In this document: in pieces, positions 16,798-30,820 of the stretch
Layout of the letters: the number at the start of each line of letters is the position of its first letter
Numbering within the stretch: position 1 is the first letter of the stretch
From: CAZTTG01 sp964615935
GTDB lineage: Bacteria; Planctomycetota; UBA1135; GCA-002686595
Length of the DNA stretch: 64,000 nt
Reading direction: 5' to 3'
NCBI GenBank assembly: GCA_964615935.1
Contig: CAZTTG010000008.1
Coordinates: 1 to 64,000, forward strand
Notes under the pieces: generated by a model
What the model saw: only the letters and a program-made list of their open reading frames with translations
Databases searched by the model: none
What the model was told of the DNA's origin: nothing
Position numbers and translations under genes: made by a program

Positions 16798-18531
16798 CTA
16801 CCCGAGGAGCGCGAGCACCTTCCTCAGGGCGTCGTTCTGAAGCGGGCGGTTCACCATCCCCTTCAAGTACTCGAGGTGGTCGATCTGGAGCCACTCCCGC
16901 TGGATCTCGGCGTCCACTCGCCAGGCGCCGTTCTCCAGCCGGAAGGTGATGTCGGCCTTGGGATCCCCCTCGTAGTCCACCAGGATCAGGTCGAAGCTCT
17001 TGTTGTTGTCCGTGTCGTAGAAGGCCACCCTCTGGTGCTCGTCGATCCGCAGGGCGATCTCGGCGTCGAAGGACGTCGCGCTCACCATCTCCCGGATGAG
17101 GTCGGGGTCCACTCCCGGGGGGACGCGCGTGTCGTCGTCCAGATCGACGAGCACGGTCTCCCACCGGTCTTCCCCTCCGACCAGCAGGTCGATCACCCCA
17201 CCGGGCCCCGCCGTACTGGCGAGCTTCGCGTTGGGTCCGAGCTTCCACGGGTCGGGAACGTCGGGGCCCCTCTCCTCACCCGGCGGTACCTCGGCGAGGA
17301 GGGCGGCGACCTCGGTGAGGAAGGCGGCGACCTCGTCCACGTGGACGTGGAAGGTGAAGTTGTCCAGGGAGGCATCCTCCGGTCCGGCGCAGGTGACGCC
17401 CAGGAGTCGGCCCTCCCCGTCCAGCAGCGGTCCGCCGGAGTCGCCGGGGTTCGCCAGGCAGTTGCTCTGCACGATCTCGAGCGGGGGCTGGCTGGCGAGG
17501 AGCTTGCTCAGCTCCTCTCCATAGAAGTCCGGGCCGATGCCCAGCAGCACGGGATCGGTGACGTCCTGGGGCAGGCTCCCGATCGCAGACACCACTCCCG
17601 GGCGGAGGCTCCACATCAGCCCGCAGGAGGGATGTCCGAGCATGGTGCAGGCCTCGCCCGGGCTGGGGGGCTCCTCCCGCAGGGGAACCGGCTCCACCCC
17701 CTCCAGCCAGGCCGGCGGATCGAGGATGCGCAGCAGGGCCAGGTCGCGGGCCGGATCGGTCGAGACGATCTCCGCCGACAAGAGCCCGCCGGCGACCTCC
17801 ATCACCCCGTCCCCGTCCAGCGTCCCGCCGAGGAGGTGCACGAGTCTCCTGCCCCGCTTGGAGTAGGAGTACCCCTCCGCGACGACGTGGTGGTTGGTGA
17901 GGACCAGGCCCTCGGAGTCGATCAGGAGGCCCGTCCCGAAGCCGGCCCCGGTGCGGACCGCGAACACCGCCGGAGCGCGCAGCGAGTACAGCCGCTCGAG
18001 TTCGGGGCCCTTCGGGCGAGCCTCGACCCGACCGGACTCCCAGGGCTCCTCCTGCTCCGGCGGCCGGGGCAGGAGGTCCTCGGCGCGCGCGAGCCGCGCG
18101 GAGCCCTCGCCCATCGGCCGGTCGATCTCCACCTCTCCCCAGCCGACGTCGAAGTCGATCAGGCCCACGGCGGCCCTCAGGTCGGCGGCCACGCTCAGCG
18201 ACCGCGTCTGTCCGCCCGGGGATTCCCCGTTGGCGAGGACGTCCAGGAGCCCTCCGATCGCGCCTCCCGCGTCGTCGCCCCGCGCTCGACCGGTGCGCCG
18301 GCGCTCCTGGGGTTCCTGCTCCAGCCAGCCCAGGTGGCCCGAGCCGGGCTCCACGGCGACGAGCAGCACGTGGCCCAGGCCCAGGTCCTCATCGGTGAAG
18401 ATCAGGCCGCCGCGTGGGATGGGCTCGGGCCCCAGGTCCGGCTCCTGCCCCCTCTTCCACTTGGGGAAGATGCCCTGGGAAGATGCCCTGGATCCCGTAG
18501 TTCTGATCGATCACGAAGGCCCACAGGGCCC
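16798..18531 (-). CDS. Trypsin-like (S1) protease domain, C-terminal part of a caspase-trypsin fusion cut by an assembly gap
   Basis: The shortest reading begins at GTG 18369, but coding sequence clearly continues upstream in the same frame (FPKWKRGQEPDLGPEPIP...LGLGHV) to the contig edge, where it joins the caspase gene. An active S1-type triad is visible: His in VLTNHHVVA (codon 17887-17889), Asp in DPARDLALL and Ser in NPGDSGGPLL. The ~130 residues before it complete a DUF4384-like domain and a linker. A ~150-residue C-terminal region after the protease domain includes a run with DTDNNKSFDLILVD. The protein is most likely exported as part of the fusion. The three bases at the very 5' edge of this contig are affected by the 13-bp duplication described in the findings. 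Confidence 0.85.
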
Positions 18532-18631
18532 NNNNNNNNNNNNNNNNNNNNNNNNNNNNNNNNNNNNNNNNNNNNNNNNNNNNNNNNNNNNNNNNNNNNN
18601 NNNNNNNNNNNNNNNNNNNNNNNNNNNNNNN
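18532..18631. other. Scaffold gap (100 N) flanked by an identical 55-bp sequence
   Basis: 18477-18531 and 18632-18686 are the same 55 bases. This is the pattern of two overlapping contig ends placed in a scaffold without being merged. Next to it GGAAGATGCCCTG is repeated in tandem (a 13-bp duplication). Removing 100 N, 55 bp and 13 bp (168 in all, a multiple of three) joins the flanking genes in frame. Confidence 0.9.
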
Positions 18632-20370
18632 GGGAAGATGCCCTGGATCCCGTAGTTCTGATCGATCACGAAGGCCCACAGGGCCCAATCCTCGCCGGTC
18701 TGGTTGTGAATCCTGAGCACGGCGTCGGTCCCGGGGCGGACGGGCTCCCCCCTTCGCAGGGGGCGGGGCTCCGCGCCGTCCTCCTGCATGCAGAGCGCGA
18801 CGTCGAGGCCGGCGGGCAGTCCCCCCGCCTGGGGGTGGGCGGCCAGGCTCATGAGGTTCTCCGCCTTGAAGATGCGGAGGAGGAACTCCACCGGATCGTC
18901 GGATTCCACATCGAAGCCCCGCTGCCGACCCTCCCGCGTGGAGTAGAGGGTCATGGGCTCGGCCGGATCCAGGACCCAGTCGGCCTCGGCGGGATCCACC
19001 ACGAGCACTCGACTCGAACACTCGTCCAGCCGCTTCCGGACGTCGCTCGTGCGCTCGTCGCCGGGCGCTCCCCCGTCCAGGATCGCCACCCTCAGCCGCC
19101 TCGGGCTCACGGGGGACTCGACGACCTCGACGGGGTAGAGCTCGGACTCCTCCAGCTCCATCGCCGCGTCGCCGGGCTCGCCGACGACGCGCTCGCACAG
19201 GGAGCGGTACAGATCGACCGCAGTGACGCGCACGCGGCCCAGCTCCGCGTCCGGCTCTCCGCGGTGGCCCACGGGATAGACGGCCAGCACCGTGTCCACC
19301 TCGATCAGGTTGAGCTGGCCGGCGTCGACGACGAGCTGGCCGTCCACCAGGCCCAGCTGCATCCGCTTGCCGCTCTCCCCGCCGTCCAGGATCATCCGCG
19401 ACAGCTCGCCCTGGCCGGACGGGCGGCAGGCGAACCACGGGACGGCCCCGTAGGCGACGTCCATCCGCTGCAGCAGCTCGCCGAAGGAGAGGAGCCCCTG
19501 GGTGCGGGTCAGCTGCTGCACCAGGGTGAAGGTGAAGAGCCCGTGGTGCTCCCCCCGGTCGTGGGCCTTGCCGGGCAGGCGCATCTCCGGAGCGGTCTCG
19601 TGGCTCCTCGCCCCGTACAGCGCCACCACCCCGGAGGTCGAGCTGGAGGTGTACTCGATGGTTTCGTCGTCCGGGAGGCCGCCGGTGGCGCGCCTCAGGG
19701 CATCCTCGGGGATGCCCAGGTCCTCGCCGGCGAGGCTTCGATAGCGCACCTCGAGGTCCTCCCCCCGGAGCAGGGTGCCCGAGTGGCAGGCGTCGGCCAG
19801 GAGCCAGACCCGCGCTCCGGCAGCCCGTATGGCCTCCAGCCTGTCGTCCAGCTCGTCGTCCACCAGCGCGCGGGGCACGGCCGCGCCGGTTCCGGTCTCC
19901 CAGCGGTCCACGTCGCTGGGCAGGAAGATCTCGTCCAGGCCGTCCAGCTCGTCGCCGCCCCGATCCGGCTGCTGAGCTCCGTGACCGGAGAGGTAGACGA
20001 CCACGAAGTCCTCGGGCTGCACCTTCCTCGCAAGGCGATCCAGCTCGTCCCGGATGTTCTCCAGGGTGGGCTCGGGGCCATCCCCACCGGTCGAGAGGAT
20101 GCGGATGCCGTGCTCCGGAAAGTCGAGGACCCGCTGGAGGGTGTCGCTCATCAGGAGCACGTCGTTGTCGGGCCCGAGGAGCTCGACGTTGTTCCGGTAG
20201 TGACCGATGTTGCCCTGGGACTCGTACCACTCCTTCAGACGGGGGTATTCGGACACTCCGACGAGGAGGGCGTGCAAGCGGGGTTCCGGCAGCGGCTCCT
20301 GAGCCGGGCAAGCGGCCAGCGGGAGAGCGAGCAGGGTCAGGGTGTGGATGGCTGCGAGCTTCATGGGCAT
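18632..20370 (-). CDS. Caspase-like (C14) protease lipoprotein, N-terminal part of a caspase-trypsin fusion
   Basis: Begins MPMKLAAIHTLTLLALPLAAC, a lipoprotein signal peptide (MKLAA at 20364 is the alternative start). The caspase/metacaspase fold follows: LHALLVGVSEYP, VVYLSGHGAQQPD with catalytic His130, and VWLLADACHSG with catalytic Cys195. After the peptidase comes a ~300-residue middle region, then PVRPGTDAVLRI...WALWAFVIDQNYGIQGIF, the beginning of a DUF4384-like beta-domain, where the contig ends. Joined to the trypsin part the protein would have 1,134 residues. Export by a lipobox makes this unlike cytosolic defence caspases. It is divergent, across 240 bases, from the sigma-factor operon. 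Confidence 0.88.
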
Positions 20371-20610
20371 GGCATCCGTGGCGAGGAGAGGTCCGGAGGA
20401 TTGTAGGTCTGAGGGTCGTCCGCCGGGGAGTTCACCCGCCGCCCGGGCTTTCCCTCGCCCGGTGGACGGGATCCCGCCGAGGGCCTTCCTTCCCAACCAT
20501 GAGACCCGATCCGGCGCGGCGCCGCGATCGGCTCGCCGGGCGAGGGGCGTTTTCCCCGGGCGCGCATCCCCGTCCGGCGCGCCGATGCTACGGTCCTCAT
20601 CGAAACCTCC

Positions 20611-21534
20611 GTGGATCTCGAAGACGTCCTCCTGGTCTCCTTCGCCGATCAGGCTCCGGAGGAGCTGGCCGACCGGCTCCTCGGGGACTGCGAACGGGAT
20701 CTGCGCCGCGCGATCGAACGGGCCCGGCGTCAGGGTCTGCCCGCGGGCCTGGTCCCGCTCCCGCACTGCTCCCGCTTCGTCTCCTGGAGCCTGATCACGC
20801 AGGCGAGGAAGGAGAAGGCCGGCGCGGAGAGGGCGGAGAGGGAGGGCCAGATCGCGGAGCCGAGCAGGCCCTTCCGAGACGTCTGGAGGAAGCGGACCGC
20901 GGAGCACGGCGCCTCCGGCGGTTCGATCCTCTCGGACTGCGTCTGGTCCCTCGCCTGCGAGCAGAGGGCTGAATGGCGCGTCGAAGGCTCCGATCAGGGG
21001 GTGGCCTACGAGTGCTTCGAATCCGTCTACACTCGCGAATCCGGCGCGGTGCTGGCCCTGCAGCGGCAGAGGAGGAACCTCCTGGTGCCGGCGGCGGATG
21101 CCTGCGAGACGGCCTGGGGCGATGCCTGGGCCACCTACTGGAGCGAGGGCGCGACCGCGCGCTTCGGAGGCCATTGCCGGATCCGGACCCTCCTGGGGAC
21201 GATCTCGCTTCGAGCGGCGCTTCCGTCTCCCAGGTCACGGCACGAGCTGGGGCTGGAGGACAGGGAGCCCCCGGTGTCCGAGCCGGTCGATGCACGGATG
21301 GCGACGGAGGAGCTGGAGCGCGCATGGAGGGAGTGCCTCCAGCTCCTGCCCCCCGTGCGGAGGTGCGTGGCGGAGCTGTTCTTCGTCCGGAAGATGAGGC
21401 ACTCCGAGATCGCCGAGCAGATCGGCAGTGGCCGACCGAACATCACGAACCACCTCGAGCGGGGCAAGGAGGACCTGCGCAAGTGCCTGAGCGGCAAGGG
21501 TTTCGGTGAGGACTCCTGGAATCCGGAGGATTGA
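20611..21534 (+). CDS. ECF-like RNA polymerase sigma factor
   Basis: A 307-residue protein starting at GTG 20611; no strong ribosome site is seen and TACGGT ending 16 bases upstream may be its -10 element. The C-terminal region is a clear sigma-70 region 4 helix-turn-helix: LPPVRRCVAELFFVRKMRHSEIAEQIGSG (written as LPPVRRCVAELFFVRKM, then RHSEIAEQIGSG), RPNITNHLERGKEDLRKCL. Region 2 is more divergent (DACETAWGDAWATYW). The protein is longer than typical ECF factors (~180-200 residues), with an extra ~130-residue N-terminal segment. It lies 76 bases before the membrane-anchored pseudoprotease gene, the usual place of an anti-sigma partner, and faces the caspase-trypsin gene. Confidence 0.78.
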   Translation: MDLEDVLLVSFADQAPEELADRLLGDCERDLRRAIERARRQGLPAGLVPLPHCSRFVSWSLITQARKEKAGAERAEREGQIAEPSRPFRDVWRKRTAEHGASGGSILSDCVWSLACEQRAEWRVEGSDQGVAYECFESVYTRESGAVLALQRQRRNLLVPAADACETAWGDAWATYWSEGATARFGGHCRIRTLLGTISLRAALPSPRSRHELGLEDREPPVSEPVDARMATEELERAWRECLQLLPPVRRCVAELFFVRKMRHSEIAEQIGSGRPNITNHLERGKEDLRKCLSGKGFGEDSWNPED

Positions 21535-21610
21535 GGTGAACTCCCCCGAGCCGGCCCCTCCAAGAGAGGGCCGGTCCTGCCCGGACCCGTGGACACCCTG
21601 ATCACGACCG

Positions 21611-23230
21611 ATGGAGCAAGACGACGACATCGAGCGGATCCGCCAGCGGATCCGCCGCCTGGCGAGTGAGGGCGCGCCCGCCGGCCTCGATCCCGACGAG
21701 GCCGAGGAGGTCGAGCTGCTGGCCGCCCTCGAGGACGGCACCATCGACCTGGTGCACGCGGACGAGCGCGCGCTGGGCCGCGTGCTGGATCGCTTCGGCG
21801 TCGAGACCGTCTGCGACGCCCTCGAGCCGGAAGCCGAGGGGGGTCGAGTCCTCGCCATGCCGCCCCGGCCGTGGCACGCGTCCCCGGCCCTGCGGGTCGC
21901 GGCCCTGCTCGCAGTGGCGCTGGGCCTGTGGGCGCTGTTGTCCCGCGACGGGGATCGGTCCGAGCTCCTGGCCTCTCTCGAGTGGCCGGGCAAGGAGGCG
22001 CTCGCCGTGGCCGGGGGCCAGCCCGCGTCGGGCGCCGACCCCGGCCTCGGACCGGGCGAGCCCCGCTGGGGAGTGCGGCTTCGCGATCTCCCGGAGGGTC
22101 TCGACCCCGAGCAGGTCGAGCGCATGAAGCTCGCCACCGTCCTCGTCGAGACCGACGAGGGCTACGCCAGCGGCGTGCTCCTGGACCGGGAGGGGTGGGT
22201 CCTCACCAGCTACCGCGCGCTGGCCGCCACCGCGCAGGGCTCGGCCGCGCGCGGACAGACCGCCACCGTCGGGGTGCGGCTCGGCCGCTTCGACGAGCAG
22301 CTCCTCCTGGAGCCCGGCGCCCGGTTCGGGGCCCGGCTCCAGCGCCTCGACCCGGCCAGGGGGCTCGGAATGGTCCGGCTCGAGGGCCGCCCGGCCCGGC
22401 TGGCCGAGCGGATCGTCCCTCCCCTTGCGGAGTCGGAGCCGGCCGAGGGAGCCCCCCTCTACCTCGTCGGCTCCTCCGCCGCGGAGGCGCTCCAGCTCGT
22501 CGAAACCCGGAGCCTCGGCGCGATCGACTACCCTCGGGCGCTGATGGAGCGGGGGCTCGACCCCCTCGTGCGCCAGCGCAGCTCCGTCCTGCGCCTGGAC
22601 GCGCCGTGCCAGCCGGGCTACGCGGGCGCGCCGGTCTTCACCGAGCAGGGTGGCGAGATGCGCCTGGCGGGGATCGTCCTCGGCGGCGCCGGGAAGGAGA
22701 CCTGGTGCGTCCGGCTGGGCGACCTCCAGGCCTTCGCGTCCGAGCGACCGGAGCGGCCCGAGGCGATCCCCTTCGATCCGTGGTTCGTGCCGGCGGGGGG
22801 AAGACGCACCCTGACGACCCTGGACCTCGCGGGGGGAAGCCGCAGAGCGCTCCTCGCGCGCATCGAGGGCGAGCATCCGCTGGCCTTCGCGCTGTTCATC
22901 GGGCGAGGCGGGGAGCCCGCCGCAGCCGGTCTCCCCCACGGTCTCTGGGGCGCCCCGGACGTCGGCAGCTTCCGCTTCGAGGCCTTCGTTCACATGAGCG
23001 CGGAGGGGCGGACCCGCATCGGCACGACGGGCCCGGAGGGGAATCTGGAGAGGATCTGGACCGGCCGATCGCGGGACGGCGCGATCGAGGGGGCCTGGGA
23101 GCGAGATGCTGCGGGGAGATGGAGCGCCCTCTCCGCCCGGGACCGGAGCACGGCGCCGGAGGCGTGGCTCGGGCCCGAGCAGAGGAAGCTCATCGAGGAT
23201 GGGCTCGGGGCGCTGCGGGCGGCCGATTGA
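21611..23230 (+). CDS. Membrane-anchored trypsin-fold pseudoprotease, candidate anti-sigma/sensor
   Basis: A 539-residue protein. About 90 acidic cytoplasmic residues precede one membrane helix (about 93-113, ALRVAALLAVALGLWALL) and a ~420-residue outer part. The outer part aligns by eye with the trypsin domain at 16798-18531 but all three catalytic residues are replaced: VLTSYRALA (His to Arg202), DPARGLGMV (Asp to Gly251) and PGYAGAPV (Ser to Ala338). It should bind peptide or protein without cleaving it. Position directly after the sigma factor and the topology (inside domain, one helix, outside ligand-like domain) fit an anti-sigma factor or sigma-locus sensor. That role is inference; no named anti-sigma motif is seen. 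Confidence 0.78.
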   Translation: MEQDDDIERIRQRIRRLASEGAPAGLDPDEAEEVELLAALEDGTIDLVHADERALGRVLDRFGVETVCDALEPEAEGGRVLAMPPRPWHASPALRVAALLAVALGLWALLSRDGDRSELLASLEWPGKEALAVAGGQPASGADPGLGPGEPRWGVRLRDLPEGLDPEQVERMKLATVLVETDEGYASGVLLDREGWVLTSYRALAATAQGSAARGQTATVGVRLGRFDEQLLLEPGARFGARLQRLDPARGLGMVRLEGRPARLAERIVPPLAESEPAEGAPLYLVGSSAAEALQLVETRSLGAIDYPRALMERGLDPLVRQRSSVLRLDAPCQPGYAGAPVFTEQGGEMRLAGIVLGGAGKETWCVRLGDLQAFASERPERPEAIPFDPWFVPAGGRRTLTTLDLAGGSRRALLARIEGEHPLAFALFIGRGGEPAAAGLPHGLWGAPDVGSFRFEAFVHMSAEGRTRIGTTGPEGNLERIWTGRSRDGAIEGAWERDAAGRWSALSARDRSTAPEAWLGPEQRKLIEDGLGALRAAD

Positions 23231-23505
23231 GCCCGGAGCGAGCAGCAGAGGAGGCACCCGCATCATGTGGATGCGAGCGGCCCTGTCAGCGACCTGCTTT
23301 CCCCTCGTATTGGCCCCCTGCGAGCTGGCGATCCCGCCTGATCCCTCCCACGGAGCCGTCCGGCGGGACGAGCGGCCCTCCGAGAGAGATTCCCGGAACC
23401 TCTCCGGATTCGAGGTGAACTCCCGGGGGCTCGGCGGTCAGAGGGTCGTCCCCGCCACGGGGGCCAGCAAACCACGAAACCGACCGCCCGACCTGGAGAA
23501 TAGCC

Positions 23506-23898
23506 ATGCAACTCATCATCCCCGCCCTCCTCTGCCTCGCGACCCTGCTTCCCTTCGGGACCGAGATCGCCGGCCCCTCGGCCGCCGAGGCCGCGTCCCC
23601 CGAGGCCGTCGCCGCCCTCGACGTGGAGCGCCGCACCAGACTCATCCTGGGCTACGACCGCCACAGCTGGGATCTCTTCCTGCCCGCCGGCGAGACCACC
23701 CGCATCGTCGTGGACGGGGATGGGGACAGCGACCTGGACGCCTTCCTCTACGACGAGAACGGGCACCTGGTCGACTCCGACACCGACCTGACGGACTACT
23801 GCATCCTGGAGGTTCGCCCCCTCTGGACGGGGCGCTTCACCCTGGTGATCAGCAACGTCGGCCGCGTCGCCAACCTCTACGAGCTACGCGTCGACTGA
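23506..23898 (+). CDS. Small secreted PPC-like domain protein
   Basis: A 130-residue protein. The ATG is preceded by GGAG at seven bases and opens a signal peptide (MQLIIPALLCLATLLPFG). The mature part is a single beta-sandwich of the bacterial pre-peptidase C-terminal type: HSWDLFLPAGETTRIVVDGDGDSDLDAFLYDENGHLV, given here as HSWDLFLPAG ... DGDSDLDAFLYDENG, then TGRFTLVISN and YELRVD at the end. Such domains usually ride on secreted peptidases; here it stands alone, after the pseudoprotease gene and may belong to the same locus. Function unknown. Confidence 0.75.
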   Translation: MQLIIPALLCLATLLPFGTEIAGPSAAEAASPEAVAALDVERRTRLILGYDRHSWDLFLPAGETTRIVVDGDGDSDLDAFLYDENGHLVDSDTDLTDYCILEVRPLWTGRFTLVISNVGRVANLYELRVD

Positions 23899-23948
23899 TC
23901 GAGACGCCCATCGAGATCGGACACCCGCCGGCGAGGCCGGCACCTTCA

Positions 23949-23990
23949 GCCGAGCCGGTCGGTCCACCCAGGTGGGCCGGCCGGCTCGGC
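23949..23990. terminator. Long hairpin between convergent genes, bidirectional terminator
   Basis: Bases 23949-23968 pair with 23971-23990 over 20 positions (18 Watson-Crick, 2 G-T), with outer arms GCCGAGCCGG and CCGGCTCGGC. It lies between the stop codons of the PPC-like gene and the PLP operon. No T-run. Confidence 0.6.
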
Positions 23991-24023
23991 CTCTCGATGG
24001 GATCGGGCTCCGATCGTCTCCGC

Positions 24024-26946
<2,923 letters not shown>

Positions 26947-26950
<4 letters not shown>

Positions 26951-27995
26951 AGGCTCTCCATGCGCTCGAAGAGGCGCACCGCCTCCTCGGACGCCCGGGC
27001 GCGGATCTCCTCCAGGTCGCCGCTCACCAGCTCGCCGCCGCTGACGACGGAGCGCCCGTTCACCGAGATCTCGCCCCGCGCCAGGTGCACCTCCGGCCGC
27101 GCGGACGGCCCGAAGCGCTCGGCCACGAGCTGGTGCCCCGCGGCCAGGCGCCGGGCCGCGCGGTCGATGTCCTCGCCGTGGGCGGCGGCCTCCAGGATGA
27201 GCATCTCGGCCTCGTCGATCATGTCCGCCGGGAAGCCGTCGGTCCCCAGGGCCACGCGATCGCTGCGGCCGAGCGCCCGCGGGTAGCCGACCCCGTTGGC
27301 GCGGTTGGAGCGCGGGTTCTGGACCAGCCACAGGCGCCGCTCGGCGCAGCGCTCCACCTCCTCGGCGGAGAGGTGCACCCCGTGGGCCAGGATCGAGCCG
27401 GCCGGCAGGGCATCCATGGCGAGCAGGCGATCGAGCGGGCCGGCGTGACCGCGTCGCTTCGCGTCCTCCACGTCCTCGGGCGCCTCGGCCACGTGCAGGT
27501 GCACCACCGCGTCCAGCTCCCGCGCCAGCTCGCCGGCCTCGCGCAGGGTCTCGTCGGACACCGTGAAGGCGGCGTGCAGGCCCACCGCGCCGCAGATCAG
27601 GGGGCGGCGGTTGGACTCGAGGAAGCGCCGGCACTCGGCGAGGCCGCGGCGGGCCTCCTCGCGCCCCCCGTTGCGCTCGGTGGCCCCGTAGCACAGGAGC
27701 GCGCGCAGGCCCAGCTCCTGGAAGGCGTCGGCCAGGACGTCCAGCGAGCCCTCGATGAAGCCCGGCGACTCGTGGTGGTCCACGATGGCGGTGGTCCCCT
27801 CGAGCAGGGCCTCGGCCGCGTAGAGTCGCGCGGCGGCCGCCAGCGAGGGCTCGTCGAGCGCGCGGTCCAGCCGCCACCAGACCCGCTCGAGGATCTCGAG
27901 GAAGCTGTCCGGCTTCTCCGCCGGCGCGGGCATGCCCAGGGGAGCGAGGGCGCTGTAGGCGTGGGTGTGGCTGTTGACCTGACCGCGGCTCTGCT

Positions 27996-27999
<4 letters not shown>
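26947..27999 (-). CDS. ssnA: SsnA-type amidohydrolase, N-terminally minimal
   Basis: A 350-residue metal-dependent hydrolase of the SsnA/chlorohydrolase group. Metal ligands are visible: HTH in NSHTHAYSAL (residues 11 and 13), His in VVHLHVAEA, His in ILAHGVHLS and Asp in GTDGFPADM. GLHAAFTVSDETL is typical of SsnA. The start is fixed by a GTGA overlap with the dehydrogenase stop and a GGAGG ten bases upstream. Normal family members have ~55-60 residues before the HxH motif, forming half of a small beta-sandwich; here only ten are present, while the C-terminal half (VHLARGEISVNG) remains. In other bacteria ssnA sits with xdhD and ygfK in purine-degradation clusters. Confidence 0.82.
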
Positions 28000-30638
<2,639 letters not shown>

Positions 30639-30820
30639 GGCGCGGGCTCCCCCGGGATCCGGCGCGGCGCCCGTTCCCGGAGTCGGGTCGGCGGGATTCT
30701 ACCCGGGGGCCCCGGCGGGGTCCGCGCGGCGGGCCGGGGAAAAAGACGGATTCGGCGTTCAGACCCCCCCGGCGAGCGTTTGCCCGGATCGACTCTGGGC
30801 ATAGCGATTGGAGAGAACCC

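Noticed and set aside
18477..18686. 55-bp direct repeat around the N gap considered as a biological repeat or att site
   Set aside because: It abuts the scaffold gap on both sides exactly, so it is best read as unmerged contig overlap.
16876..20406. 1,176-residue plus-strand ORF across the caspase-trypsin region
   Set aside because: It reads through 100 N, is antisense to two well-supported protease domains and has no recognisable motif.
23265..23505. ORF starting MWMRAALSATCFPLVL with a good ribosome site before the PPC-like gene
   Set aside because: After ~20 hydrophobic residues it becomes low-complexity and runs on as a shadow of the PPC-like gene; kept as intergenic.
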